NCBI GenBank assembly: GCA_002085445.1
Contig: NBMI01000075.1
Location: forward strand, 1 to 64,000
Direction of reading: 5' to 3'
DNA: 64,000 nt
DNA from: Candidatus Parabeggiatoa sp. nov. 2
Lineage (GTDB): Bacteria > Pseudomonadota > Gammaproteobacteria > Beggiatoales > Beggiatoaceae
Each line of letters starts with the position of its first letter. Within the stretch, counting starts at the first letter, position 1. Below the pieces are notes generated by a model, which saw nothing but the letters and a program-made list of their open reading frames with translations, was not told where the DNA came from and searched no databases. The position numbers were made by a program, and so were the translations under genes. Positions 1 to 9,355 of this stretch are shown here, piece after piece.

Positions 1-1718
1 GCTTTGCGGTACCAGAAGATGGCTCTGCCATGGTTTTGTTCGACGCCTTTGCCGTCTGAGTACATATCTCCTAAGTTATTTTGCCCTACTGCATATCCTT
101 GCTTGGCGGCTTTGCGATACCAGTAGATGGCTTGGCTATCATCTTGCCGGACGCCTTTGCCATTTTCGTACATAAACCCTAAGTTGGTTTGTCCATCAGT
201 ATGTCCTTGTTCGGCGGCTTTGCGATACCAGTAGACGGCTTGGCTATCATTTTGCGCGACGCCTCTGCCTTTTCGGTACATCCAGCCTAAGTTGTATTGC
301 CCGTTGGCATGTCCTTGTTCGGCGGCTTTGCGATACCAGTAGACGGCTTGGTTATCATTTTGCGCGATGCCGTAGCCGTAGTAGTACATTTCTCCTAAGT
401 AGACTTGGGCTTCAGCATTTCCGAGTTGTGCCAATGGCTTCAATTGTTCCAGAGCCGTGGCGTAATCGCCTCTTTTATAGGCCGCTATTCCAGTCGCTGC
501 TAATGCGGCTAGTGCGCTACCTTGTTGTGTTTCGGCTTGTCGCCGGGCTTCTTCAGTGAGAGGAGCTTGAGGTGCCGCTTGTTGTTGGGCTGCAAGAAGC
601 GCTTCTTCGGCGATACGTGCAGTTTCTTGGGCTTTTTCCGATTTTTCCGATTTTTCGGCTTTAAAGTTTTGGTAAAGTGTGAATGCACCGACTATAATTG
701 CTAACAGAACAGAGGCCAAAATCAGTTTTTTTACAATGAGGGCCATTAGCGAAACGAATCCATGAGCCAGTTTGCTAATGGGCCGGCCAATTTGTGCTAA
801 CCACGTTGGGTTATCGCTAGATTGTAGTAGTTTTGTTGACCATTGCGCTACCGTTTGAGGCCTGTCCTTATTTTTCGGTTTTAAGGCCCAGTCAATCGCT
901 TCCAATAACGATTGAGAATAGCGCCCACGGCCTACTTTAACGGCCGGTTTTAACGGATCGGGTTTGTTATCAACCAAGGCATTAATGCGTTCAGTCGCGT
1001 CAACCAGCATTGTGCCACCGATGATCCGATAGAGTACCGCCCCTAAAGCATAAATATCAGTCCAAGCGCCTTGATGGCTGCCTTTACCTTGATATTGTTC
1101 AAAGGGCGAATAGCCGGGTGTCACAATGGTAGTGACGTTGCGACTCCGACTGCCCACGTCATAACGCGCCGCGCCAAAGTCTATTAGTACCGGACTTTGG
1201 TCCTTGTCTCGTAGGTAGATATTGCCCGGCTTAATATCTCGGTGCAAATACCCGGCTTTATGTACGGTTTCTAAACCGTCTAATAGCGGCGGTAACAGGG
1301 CCATTAGTTCGGCTTCTGTTGCAATTTTACCCTCTCTAAGCACTTTGACAAAACTGTGCCCTTGTTCATATTCCATGACAATATAGGCGGTATTATGGGC
1401 CTCGAAGAAACGCCAGACACGCACAATATTGGGGTGTTTAAATTGGGCCAGGGTGCGGGCTTCTAGGAGAAATCGATCTAAGCCCCAGGCAAAATCGTTG
1501 GCATCTTGTGAGGATTTGGGCTGTACCGTGTGATCATTGTCGCGCACGGCGATTTCATTGGGCAAATATTCTTTGATCGCAACCGGCGCATCAAGTTTGG
1601 TGTCGTGGGCAAGATAGGTTATGCCAAAGCCGCCATGCCCAAGGATGGATTGGATTTGGTATTCTTGTAATTGATAGCCCGTTGGGAGGGCGTTGCGGTG
1701 ATTTGTTGGTGTAGACAT
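1..1718 (-). CDS. Ser/Thr protein kinase with TM segment and Sel1 repeats (C-terminus cut by window edge)
   Basis: Reverse-strand translation from ATG 1716-1718 stays open to the window edge. Residues 1-~280 are a Hanks-type kinase: glycine loop GHGGFG (27-32), catalytic lysine in VAIKEY (K49), HRDIKPGN and DFGAAR. A hydrophobic segment (about 370-390) follows a low-complexity linker, then a KSEK-rich stretch, then at least four Sel1-like repeats of about 36 residues ending in AVYWYRKAAEQG. These are visible in the DNA as a 108-bp period over bases 1-420. By family knowledge it phosphorylates Ser/Thr in the cytoplasm, and the Sel1 repeats would lie across the membrane as a protein-binding module. 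The N-terminus (a short segment ending in ALPTGYQLQEY) matches three other kinases in this window, which fixes the start. It is divergent from the VWA-FHA gene. The end of the protein lies outside the window. Confidence 0.93.
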   Translation of the reverse strand, partial: MSTPTNHRNALPTGYQLQEYQIQSILGHGGFGITYLAHDTKLDAPVAIKEYLPNEIAVRDNDHTVQPKSSQDANDFAWGLDRFLLEARTLAQFKHPNIVRVWRFFEAHNTAYIVMEYEQGHSFVKVLREGKIATEAELMALLPPLLDGLETVHKAGYLHRDIKPGNIYLRDKDQSPVLIDFGAARYDVGSRSRNVTTIVTPGYSPFEQYQGKGSHQGAWTDIYALGAVLYRIIGGTMLVDATERINALVDNKPDPLKPAVKVGRGRYSQSLLEAIDWALKPKNKDRPQTVAQWSTKLLQSSDNPTWLAQIGRPISKLAHGFVSLMALIVKKLILASVLLAIIVGAFTLYQNFKAEKSEKSEKAQETARIAEEALLAAQQQAAPQAPLTEEARRQAETQQGSALAALAATGIAAYKRGDYATALEQLKPLAQLGNAEAQVYLGEMYYYGYGIAQNDNQAVYWYRKAAEQGHANGQYNLGWMYRKGRGVAQNDSQAVYWYRKAAEQGHTDGQTNLGFMYENGKGVRQDDSQAIYWYRKAAKQGYAVGQNNLGDMYSDGKGVEQNHGRAIFWYRK

Positions 1719-2380
1719 ATTTTAATTAAGAATGAAAAATTAAGAATGAAAAATGAAAAATGTACCTCGTTTTAATCCAAATTCAATTTCTCTCTCTTGA
1801 GTTGATTTAGTCTACGGCACGCTGCTTAGATTTGGACTTTTTTTAATGAAAAATGAAAAATGTACAACGTTTTAACCGGGCAAGCCTCGGAAATTAAGAA
1901 TGAAAAATTAAAAAAGGATTTGCTTATGAAGGATTATAATGCCACCAAAGATTTGTTAAATTTGTCTTTGTGGTTATAGTCGCACTTCAAAACGTTCTCA
2001 TCAACAATCCTTTTTTATAAATGCGAATTAAGGGTTGAATTGAATAATCAATGACTTATAAAAACGTATATAAGGTTTCTCAAGGTTTATCAAGATTTAT
2101 CAAGCTTTATCAAGCTTTCTCCTCTCGTCGAAACCGTTCATTTTTCATTTGATCGCGAGATATTCGCGTTATAAATCCCTTATAAAATACAATCCTTGTA
2201 GTTATTGTATTGGCTTTTAAAAATGACGTTACCCGAAAAATACCGAATACGCCCTTGACTGGGCAAACCTGCGAGGTTTTTATTGTAGAATAATAGTTGC
2301 TGTAATCCTGTGACAGCCCAACATACCCCTAAATCCCTCTCCAGAGGGACTTGTAAATAACTGCGAAGGCTAAAATCACT
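1719..2380. repeat. Intergenic region with short direct repeats
   Basis: No gene is seen. It holds AATGAAAAATG-type direct repeats (about 1728-1765 and 1845-1915), five consecutive 10-bp units of the form CAAGNTTTAT at 2071-2120, one copy of the dispersed TATATACAATCCTTGTAG-type repeat (about 2174-2205) and a small palindrome CCCTCTCCAGAGGG just before the VWA gene. Promoters for the two divergent genes should lie here, but I cannot point to one. Confidence 0.6.
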
Positions 2381-3715
2381 ATGGAGACTTTTTCGATAAT
2401 TTTGTTGAAAATCATCACGTTATGGTTAGTCACTCTCAGTCTTGCATCAGCCACCAATTATTATAGCACCAATGCGTTACAGTTAACGGCACGGCAACCC
2501 CAACCTAATCAACTTGAATGCGATTATCGCCTGATTCGAGCCATGCCTGTCAATCGCGTTGAGGCGAAGTTAGGCAACCTCGTTTTGCCGGTATTAAATA
2601 ATACGCCTTATCCTTTTGCGGAGGCGCAAAGCGCGATATTGTTTTTAATCGATATCAGTAATCCACAAAGAGAGCGGGTTATTACCAAAAACATTCAACA
2701 AATCAAACAATTACTTGATAAGGGCCGAGATCATCATCAATTGGGTTTAGCCCGTTTTGCGACGGAATTTAAAGTGCTTGCGCCTTTGGGCAGTGCCTTG
2801 GCTGAGGTGGTGGCGGCGGCCGAAAGTCTACGTGCAACAGGACAAGCAACTGAATTGTATCGGCATAGTTTAGCGGCAATCCGTTTGTTGGCTGAGTCGC
2901 CTGCGCAACGTAAGGCCTTGTTTTTATTATCAGATGGAGAGGCCGAAGATCGGGCTTATTATCATGCCGACGTTGTGCAAGCGGCTAATGAGGCTAAGGT
3001 GGTGATTTATGGTTTAGGTTATGCGATGTCAGTGTCGCAAAGTATCCATTTACAAACTTTGCGCCGTTTGAGTGAGGAAACGGGGGGGTTATTTATTCCG
3101 GCAGGACAAGATTTTGCGTTGCCAGAGGATTTTTTACAGTCGCCCTTTAGTGCTTTTGATAGCGGTGGGCGTGTCATGTTTGATTTGGCAGCGGCGGTTG
3201 GTGCCGGCTTGAGTGGTCATCAACAAGTACAATTAACTTGGCAAACGGAAACGGAACCGCTTAGTTTAGAAGTTGCAGTGACACTTACCGCTGCGACGCA
3301 GAGAGGTGATTCAGTTGTGCCGGTGATATCGAATTCACCAGAAACCTCGCCGAGTAAACGCTGGTGGTGGCTTTCTCTTATTCCGGTAGCATTGTTGTTA
3401 TTGTTGGTGGTTATGTTAAAGGGTAGCAAAAAAGCCTATTTGGAATTTGTAGACGATAAAAAGAGTCGCTATGTTCTTATCATGTCAACCGTACGAATTG
3501 GGCGGCATAGTGATAATGACTTATGCCTCACCAATAGTTCGGTCTCTCGTTATCATGCCGTCATTCGTCGGCAGAGCGATGATAGTTTTGTTTTGATGGA
3601 TTTGGATGCTAGAAATGGTGTTTATGTCAATGCTAACAAAGAGGAAACGGTGACATTGGCAAACGAAGATTTGATAGAGCTGGGAGAGGTGCAGTTGAGG
3701 TTTATTAGTCGCTAA
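2381..3715 (+). CDS. Secreted/membrane VWA domain protein with C-terminal FHA domain
   Basis: 444 residues. A hydrophobic N-terminal segment (about 5-25) looks like a signal peptide or anchor. Residues about 85-260 form a von Willebrand A domain with a MIDAS-like DIS at 91-93 (the usual DxSxS is incomplete: DISNP) and the typical ALFLLSDGEAED strand. A TM helix (about 327-347, WWWLSLIPVALLLLLVV) precedes an FHA domain (about 368-444) with the phosphothreonine-binding signature IGRHSDNDL, SVSRYHA and NGVYVN. The VWA part should be outside the inner membrane and the FHA part in the cytoplasm, reading phosphoproteins made by the neighbouring kinases (inference). ATG 2381 is preceded by GAAGG at 11 nt. 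Confidence 0.88.
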   Translation: METFSIILLKIITLWLVTLSLASATNYYSTNALQLTARQPQPNQLECDYRLIRAMPVNRVEAKLGNLVLPVLNNTPYPFAEAQSAILFLIDISNPQRERVITKNIQQIKQLLDKGRDHHQLGLARFATEFKVLAPLGSALAEVVAAAESLRATGQATELYRHSLAAIRLLAESPAQRKALFLLSDGEAEDRAYYHADVVQAANEAKVVIYGLGYAMSVSQSIHLQTLRRLSEETGGLFIPAGQDFALPEDFLQSPFSAFDSGGRVMFDLAAAVGAGLSGHQQVQLTWQTETEPLSLEVAVTLTAATQRGDSVVPVISNSPETSPSKRWWWLSLIPVALLLLLVVMLKGSKKAYLEFVDDKKSRYVLIMSTVRIGRHSDNDLCLTNSSVSRYHAVIRRQSDDSFVLMDLDARNGVYVNANKEETVTLANEDLIELGEVQLRFISR

Positions 3716-3983
3716 TATCGTGTAGGGCTTTGCACGTGGGATTGCCCCTACAAACCGTCATGTAATGTAGGGGCAATCCTTTATGGTTACACTCACCCAA
3801 AAGCGGTAATTAATGATTAATGATTAATGATTAATGATTAATCATTAATGATTAATTAGCACAAAACCCACATTCAATCCTGTCATTCAGCCGATAAAAA
3901 ATCCGTTTAAAAATCCGTTTCGGAACGCGTATCCGTTGTACTATCATTATATTCACTGGAAACCCCTTTGGGGTTGGGGCTGA
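3716..3983. repeat. Intergenic repeats: palindromic block and TTAATGA heptads
   Basis: Bases about 3720-3806 are a copy of a palindromic block (GTGTAGGGGCAATCC type, ending AAAGCGGTA) also found at about 9570-9660. Bases 3807-3857 are heptamer repeats of TTAATGA that reverse orientation near 3841. The VWA and kinase genes converge on this spacer. Confidence 0.75.
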
Positions 3984-5990
3984 TCACTTAAACTTCTCAC
4001 TGATAACTGTCAAGGCGGTTTTGCCAGCCTCGTAGCCAACGGGCTTCGTTGCGTTCTGGTGGGGCGTTTTGTATGCGACGCTTGAGGATATATTCGGCCG
4101 TGTTGTCGCATAGTCTACCGATTCGCCTGACATCTGTTCTAGTACTTGTAATAAGCCCCAGCCTTGTCCGTTATAGCGTTCTGTTGGTTTTATTCCTTCG
4201 CCTTTGAAGTGAACGTAGTCTATCAGTGCATAAATGCCTTCGGGTGTTTGGGCGAGGCGGTAAAATTGTTTGCGTACATGTGCCCGTTGTTCTGCTGTCG
4301 GCAGAGTGTCCAGAATGTGTGGTAAAGCCATTTCTAGGCGTCTGATTATAAACTGCGCTTGCAGTGGAACAGTGTTTTTCATCAGCGTGCGTAAGCTGAC
4401 CATTTTGTGACTTCGTTGATTGTTAAGGAATTCTTGGCGTGTCTGCCAAGGGCAGTCGGGCGTGTTTTGTAGCCAGTCAGGGAGTATAACGCCTTGTTCT
4501 TGCATGAATTCTAGCAATTGGGGAAAGCTTTCCGTAAATCGCTTTTCTTCGCCTTGCGGATACCAGATAAAATGGCCTATGCCGAGTGAGGCAAAATTTT
4601 CTCCGTTGTTCCAAGCGGTGAGTCCTGAGATTTTGCCAGAACTTTCGTTCAGCCAAATTTTTTGGCCGATTTCCGCCGCATCTTCTTGAGCGATTTGAAT
4701 GTATTGTCGCTGTTTTTCGGTGTCGCGTTGTTGTCTTAGTTGTTCCAATTCGCGTTCTAGTCGCGCTCTTTCTTGTGCGATGGCATCTAGTTCTAAAGAG
4801 TCCGAGTGTTGTCCGGCTTGTGCAGTCGTCCTTGGTGTTGTCTGTTTAGTTATCGGTGGGGGTGCCAAGCGTGGTTCTTTAAAATAATGGTGTAGTCCAT
4901 ATCCACCGGCCGCGATAAGCAGTAGTAATACGGCCACCGCATACTGTCTTTTCATCCAAGTTCTGTCCCGTAACGTTCCGCTATCTTCTTCTAATACTTC
5001 CCTATTCCCTTTAAAAAGGGACTGGCGAGAGAGAGTTTCGGGAGCGGGTTGGGATAAGGGTGATTCTGTTGACGGAGAGGGTTCGGCTGAGGTTGAAAGG
5101 AGCAGTTTTCGCCATGCTTGGACATTTCGCGGTCTATTTTCTTGATAAATTTCTAGCGCCCAATCAATGGCTTGTAAGAAATCCCTGGCGTATTTGCCGC
5201 GACCGATTTTAACGGCCGATTTTAACGGATCAGGTTGATCTCGCATGGTGATACGGATGCGTTTGGTGGCTTCCATGGGCGCACCCCCTTCAGTTAAGCG
5301 ATAGAGTACCGCGCCTAAGGCATAAATGTCTGTCCATGCGCCTTGTTGAGTGCCGTCGCTTTCGTATTGTTCAAACGGGGCGTAGCCGGGCGTGACGATA
5401 CTTGTGACACTGCGGCTACGACGGCTTACGTCGAATCGTGCGGCACCAAAGTCGAGTAAAACGGGGCTGTTATCTTTGTCGCGCAAGTAAATGTTGTCGG
5501 GTTTGATGTCTCGATGGAGGTAGCCGGCGTTATGCACTGTTTCTAAGGCATCTAGTAAGGGTGGTAAAATGACCATTAATTCTACTTCACTGACCGTTTG
5601 CCCATCTTCAAGGGCATCGGCAAAGCTTTGTCCTTGTTCATATTCCATGACAAAGTAAGCGGTTTTATTGGCTTTGAAAAAGCGCATGATACGCACAATG
5701 TTGGAGTGTTTAAATTGGGAAAGAGTGCGTGCTTCTTGGATAAAACGGTCTAATCCCCATTGAAATTCCTTGGCATCATTTTGCGATTTGGGAGAGAGTG
5801 TGTTGTCACGTTCCCTGACGGCGATATCGTTGGGGAAGTATTCTTTGATAGCGACTTTTTGGTTGAGTTGTGTATCAAGGGCAAGGTAAGTGATGCCAAA
5901 GCCGCCCACGCCTAAAACGGCTTGGAGATGGTATTCTTGTAGTTGATAGCCTTTTGGTAGGGCGTGAGGGTGTTCTCTGTTGGTAAACAT
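3984..5990 (-). CDS. Ser/Thr protein kinase with extracytoplasmic lysozyme-like domain
   Basis: 668 residues from ATG 5988-5990. I prefer this start to the upstream ATG at 6023 because AGGA lies 8 nt before it and the N-terminus then aligns with the paralogous kinases (HALPKGYQLQEY). Kinase motifs: GVGGFGITY, VAIKEY, HRDIKPDN, DFGAAR. A TM helix (about 355-375, YAVAVLLLLIAAGGYGL) leads into a Glu/Arg/Gln-rich coiled coil and a conserved C-terminal domain of about 230 residues. In it, a glutamate in WLNESSG is followed 21 residues later by SLGIGHF, an arrangement like the catalytic Glu and the GIGH segment of T4-type lysozymes. The lysozyme link is my inference from pattern. The domain could bind or cut peptidoglycan and report to the kinase. 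Family name unknown. Confidence 0.9.
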   Translation of the reverse strand: MFTNREHPHALPKGYQLQEYHLQAVLGVGGFGITYLALDTQLNQKVAIKEYFPNDIAVRERDNTLSPKSQNDAKEFQWGLDRFIQEARTLSQFKHSNIVRIMRFFKANKTAYFVMEYEQGQSFADALEDGQTVSEVELMVILPPLLDALETVHNAGYLHRDIKPDNIYLRDKDNSPVLLDFGAARFDVSRRSRSVTSIVTPGYAPFEQYESDGTQQGAWTDIYALGAVLYRLTEGGAPMEATKRIRITMRDQPDPLKSAVKIGRGKYARDFLQAIDWALEIYQENRPRNVQAWRKLLLSTSAEPSPSTESPLSQPAPETLSRQSLFKGNREVLEEDSGTLRDRTWMKRQYAVAVLLLLIAAGGYGLHHYFKEPRLAPPPITKQTTPRTTAQAGQHSDSLELDAIAQERARLERELEQLRQQRDTEKQRQYIQIAQEDAAEIGQKIWLNESSGKISGLTAWNNGENFASLGIGHFIWYPQGEEKRFTESFPQLLEFMQEQGVILPDWLQNTPDCPWQTRQEFLNNQRSHKMVSLRTLMKNTVPLQAQFIIRRLEMALPHILDTLPTAEQRAHVRKQFYRLAQTPEGIYALIDYVHFKGEGIKPTERYNGQGWGLLQVLEQMSGESVDYATTRPNISSSVAYKTPHQNATKPVGYEAGKTALTVISEKFK

Positions 5991-6290
5991 GTTTTTTATC
6001 CTGGTGTGGTTTGTGCAAGGCAAGCTTGGAGCGTATATTAATGAAAAATGAAAAATGATACTGAAAGTACAACGGATTTTTGGAATATAAACTAAAATCC
6101 CTTATTATATACAATCCTTGTAGTTATGATTAAATCCCTTATTATATACAATCCTTGTAGTTATTCTAAACTAAAATCCCTTATTATATACAATCCTTGT
6201 AGTTATTCTAAACTAAAATCCCTTATTATATACAATCCTTGTAGTTATGATTAAATCCAGGGGCAACGCCCTTGGGGAGTGATATTAAAA
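5991..6290. repeat. Divergent intergenic region with four copies of a palindromic-flank repeat
   Basis: Between divergent kinase genes. Four copies of an approximately 33-bp unit (AATCCCTTATTATATACAAT followed by CCTTGTAGTTAT) lie at about 6095, 6133, 6174 and 6215, spaced by 37-43 bp. The last copy ends about 45 nt before the kinase start at 6291, so the array lies in the promoter/leader zone of both genes. Confidence 0.8.
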
Positions 6291-7901
6291 ATGACTGATA
6301 TTACCGAGTATCATAACACGTTGCCCATTGGCTATCGTTTACAAGACTATGAAATCCAAGCGATTATTGGGGTGGGCGGATTTGGCATTACTTATCTTGC
6401 TAAAGATATGCAATTGAATCATAAAGTTGCCATCAAAGAGTATTTTCCTAATGACTTGGCGGTGCGTGATAATACTCATAGTGTGCAGCCTAAATCTCAG
6501 CAGGATTCGCAAAGTTTTGCTTGGGGTTTGGAGCGGTTTATCCAAGAAGCGCGTACTTTGGCCCAATTTAAACATCCTAATATTGTACGGGTATTGCGTT
6601 TTTTTCAGGGCCATAATACCGGTTACATTGTGATGGAATATGAGCGGGGGCAAAGCCTTGAAGAGGCGCTGAAAGGGGGTGAAACGGCTACCGAAGAGGA
6701 GTTGATGACGATTTTACCGCCTTTATTAGAGGCATTGGGAACGCTGCATGACGCGAATTTTCTCCATCGTGATATTAAGCCGAGTAATATCTATTTGCGT
6801 GATAAGGACAATAGTCCGGTGTTAATAGATTTTGGGGCGGCGCGTTATGATGTGAGTCGTCGTAGCCGCAGTGTGACGAGTATCGTTACGCCCGGTTATG
6901 CGCCGTTTGAGCAATATGAGAGCGATGGCAGTCGGCAAGGGGCGTGGACGGATATTTATGCGTTAGGGGCAGTGCTTTATCGCACGATTGGTGGTAATCG
7001 GCCTACTGAGGCGACAAAACGTATTGGTGATACAATGCGAGGTAAGCCTGATCCGTTAAAGCCGGCGGTTGAAGTCGGGCGTGGGCACTATTCTAAGAGA
7101 TTGCTGCAAGGGATTGATTCGGCGTTGCAGGTGTTGGAAAAAGACAGGCCGCAAACTGCGGCAGCGTGGGCGGAAGTGCTGTTGGGTAAGTCTTCTAAAT
7201 CATCCAAGCCAGCTAAATGGGGCGGGCAAAAGACTGGCGATAAAGCAACGGAGACAGCACCAACACAACAACAACCGGCAAGTCTAGATAAGCGGGGTGA
7301 AACAGTACCAGAGGGATTTATTGATAAGGTATTTGCCGATAAGTCCGTTATACGAGTGATCAATTGGGTATTTATAACCGTCGCCATGTCTTATGCTGGT
7401 ATTTTTATAGGATTAAATCTCGTACCTGATATCCTGAGATATGATAAAGCTGAAGCTGAAGCTGTTTTAGGTTGCTTGATTGCACTCTTATGCGCTGGAA
7501 TCTTAGCTTATCCGATGATATATAAATTCCTTTCTGTCCAGAAAAATTTTTCGACGGATGCTGTGTATTTATTTGGGCTGATGAATATTCCCTATCACTA
7601 TACATTTTTTGCACTTTTTGTGCCTATATCTGACTATTATATTTTTAATGGATATCTGATAGGTAATTCTATGGTTAAGCTTCTGTGGTTTTTCCTTATA
7701 ATTATTGTTATTACTCCTCTGATGCTACCAATAATCTCAATTTTCTTTAAGTACAAGCACGGGTATAAAAACATCGGTTTCACAAGCTTTTTCGTTTTTT
7801 TATTCAAGTTGCCATTCTTGCTACCCATTTGGGTGATTCAGGCGATTGTTGATGATATCAGGTTTGGTGTCAAGTTGGTTGGAAACAGGCAGAGTCGTTA
7901 A
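6291..7901 (+). CDS. Ser/Thr protein kinase with C-terminal multi-span membrane domain
   Basis: 536 residues from ATG 6291. An in-frame GTG at 6279 is possible, but the paralogues begin at the equivalent of 6291, and GGGGAG lies about 11 nt upstream. Kinase domain residues 1-~285: GVGGFGITY, VAIKEY, HRDIKPSN, DFGAAR, followed by a Lys/Ser/Gln-rich linker. The last 180 residues hold about five hydrophobic helices, the last one amphipathic. This output module differs from those of the other three kinases in the window. It is likely to sense a membrane state or interact with another membrane protein, but the membrane domain is not one I recognise. Confidence 0.9.
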   Translation: MTDITEYHNTLPIGYRLQDYEIQAIIGVGGFGITYLAKDMQLNHKVAIKEYFPNDLAVRDNTHSVQPKSQQDSQSFAWGLERFIQEARTLAQFKHPNIVRVLRFFQGHNTGYIVMEYERGQSLEEALKGGETATEEELMTILPPLLEALGTLHDANFLHRDIKPSNIYLRDKDNSPVLIDFGAARYDVSRRSRSVTSIVTPGYAPFEQYESDGSRQGAWTDIYALGAVLYRTIGGNRPTEATKRIGDTMRGKPDPLKPAVEVGRGHYSKRLLQGIDSALQVLEKDRPQTAAAWAEVLLGKSSKSSKPAKWGGQKTGDKATETAPTQQQPASLDKRGETVPEGFIDKVFADKSVIRVINWVFITVAMSYAGIFIGLNLVPDILRYDKAEAEAVLGCLIALLCAGILAYPMIYKFLSVQKNFSTDAVYLFGLMNIPYHYTFFALFVPISDYYIFNGYLIGNSMVKLLWFFLIIIVITPLMLPIISIFFKYKHGYKNIGFTSFFVFLFKLPFLLPIWVIQAIVDDIRFGVKLVGNRQSR

Positions 7902-7908
7902 TATCTAT

Positions 7909-8190
7909 CTACAAGGATTGTATATAATAAGGGATTTTAGAGACGAACATAATCCTTTATTATATATAATCCTTGTAGAAGAGACGAACAGAATCCGTTA
8001 TTATATATAATCCTTGTAGAAGAGACGAACAGAATCCGTTATTAGATACTACAAACCTTGTAGAAGAGACGCTCAGAATCCGTTATTATATACAATCCTT
8101 GTAGAAGAGACGAACAGAATCCGTTATTATATACAATCCTTGTAGAAGAGACGAACAGAATCCGTTATTATATACAATCCTTGTAGAATT
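7909..8190. repeat. Tandem array of CAATCCTTGTAG repeats
   Basis: One inverted copy (about 7909-7936) faces six direct copies with a period of about 41 bp, each reading GACGAACAGAATCCGTTATT followed by ATATACAATCCTTGTAGAA. The copies are nearly identical, so the array probably expanded recently. It forms the leader region of the FHA gene at 8223. It is not CRISPR-like: the units are contiguous, with no unique spacers. Confidence 0.85.
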
Positions 8191-8222
8191 GACTTCAAAA
8201 CAACAATGAGAGACGAAAACCA

Positions 8223-8579
8223 ATGAAAACTTACCGAGTTGGTCGTAGCCAAAAAAATGATATTATGGTACCAGAGACAGAAAAAACTGTCAGTGGTGCC
8301 CATTTAGAACTCATTCAAGATGAGGAAGGCAGATATTATGTCGTGGATCGTAAAAGCACCAATGGCACATATCGCAAACAGAAGACAGATTGGGTGCGGA
8401 TTAAACAAGCTTACGTTAGCCTTGATGATCAGCTGTTATTGGGCCGCTATCAGACCACTGTACGCCAATTGTTAACCATGCGTACCGAATTGCCCACAGT
8501 TAAAAGTCAACCGGAAACTCATAACGGCCCGGTAGAGCGTAACCCCGAAACTGGCGAGATTATTTCACGGAAAGAGTAA
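8223..8579 (+). CDS. Small FHA domain protein
   Basis: 118 residues consisting of one forkhead-associated domain: MKTYRVGRSQKNDI (Gly-Arg-Ser), TVSGAHLEL in place of the usual SxxH (Ser and His kept) and STNGTYRK. The last 40 residues are polar and probably flexible. FHA domains bind phosphothreonine peptides. With no other domain, this is likely a cytoplasmic adaptor for the neighbouring kinases. The next gene starts 5 bp after its stop, so the two probably form one operon and may act together. Confidence 0.88.
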   Translation: MKTYRVGRSQKNDIMVPETEKTVSGAHLELIQDEEGRYYVVDRKSTNGTYRKQKTDWVRIKQAYVSLDDQLLLGRYQTTVRQLLTMRTELPTVKSQPETHNGPVERNPETGEIISRKE

Positions 8580-8584
8580 TATCA

Positions 8585-9355
8585 TTGAGCATTTCCACCT
8601 CACAACGGCGACTTATCGTCGCCATTATTAGTAGCGTGTTGGCTGTGTTGTTTATACTCACACTACACGCGTTTTTTGAACAAGACAGTACGGCCGCGCG
8701 GTTGCTGCTTGATTATCGCAAAGACAGTGAATTATACCCATTCACAATACAAAATATTATGTGGATAGTGTTTTTTATTGGCTTGGGAGAATTGTTGGGA
8801 CGCTTTCAGGACGGTTTGGCGGAAAGCAGACAATTGCGTAAACACTATTTGCCAGAGGATGAACGTACCTTGTTAGAAGCGGCCGATCTTGGGCCTGTCT
8901 ATCGGCAAGTGCGTGATAACGCCGGTAATACTGACTTGTTTTTACCGCGCTTAATTCGGCGTATCATTTTGCAATTTCAAAGTAGCCATTCGATTGATCA
9001 AGCGAATATGCTCCTCAATTCAAGTCTGGAATTGTATCTGCATGAAATTGACTTGCGCTATAGTCAGTTGCGTTACATTATGTGGCTGATTCCCAGTTTA
9101 GGGTTTATGGGCACAGTGATAGGCATTACTTTAGCCTTAAACTATGCCGGGAGCGCCGACTTTCAAGATCCATCTTTGTTATCTGAACTGACGCAACGCT
9201 TGGCGGTGGCTTTTTACACCACGCTGTTAGCCCTAATTCAAGCCGCTATTTTGGTGTTTATAATGCATATTGTTCAAGCGCAAGAAGAACGTTCCTTGAA
9301 TCTTTCTGGACAATATTGTTTAGATAATTTAATCAATAGGTTATATAACTCTTAA
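8585..9355 (+). CDS. MotA/TolQ/ExbB-like proton-channel family membrane protein
   Basis: 256 residues from a TTG start. Four hydrophobic segments: about 10-30, 55-75, 160-185 (IPSLGFMGTVIGITLALNYA) and 205-232 (AFYTTLLALIQAAILVF). The GFMGTVIGIT segment followed by the AFYTTLLA segment is the conserved core of the MotA/TolQ/ExbB family, which conducts protons together with a MotB/TolR/ExbD-type partner. The partner here could be the TM-coiled-coil protein at 12122-12910. Similar subunits occur in bacterial conflict and signalling systems outside motility. Upstream AAAGAG overlaps the FHA stop region, consistent with translational coupling. Confidence 0.8.
   Translation: MSISTSQRRLIVAIISSVLAVLFILTLHAFFEQDSTAARLLLDYRKDSELYPFTIQNIMWIVFFIGLGELLGRFQDGLAESRQLRKHYLPEDERTLLEAADLGPVYRQVRDNAGNTDLFLPRLIRRIILQFQSSHSIDQANMLLNSSLELYLHEIDLRYSQLRYIMWLIPSLGFMGTVIGITLALNYAGSADFQDPSLLSELTQRLAVAFYTTLLALIQAAILVFIMHIVQAQEERSLNLSGQYCLDNLINRLYNS

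Noticed and set aside
522-704. Plus-strand ORF over the kinase-Sel1 gene
   Set aside because: Shadow of the well-supported minus-strand kinase.
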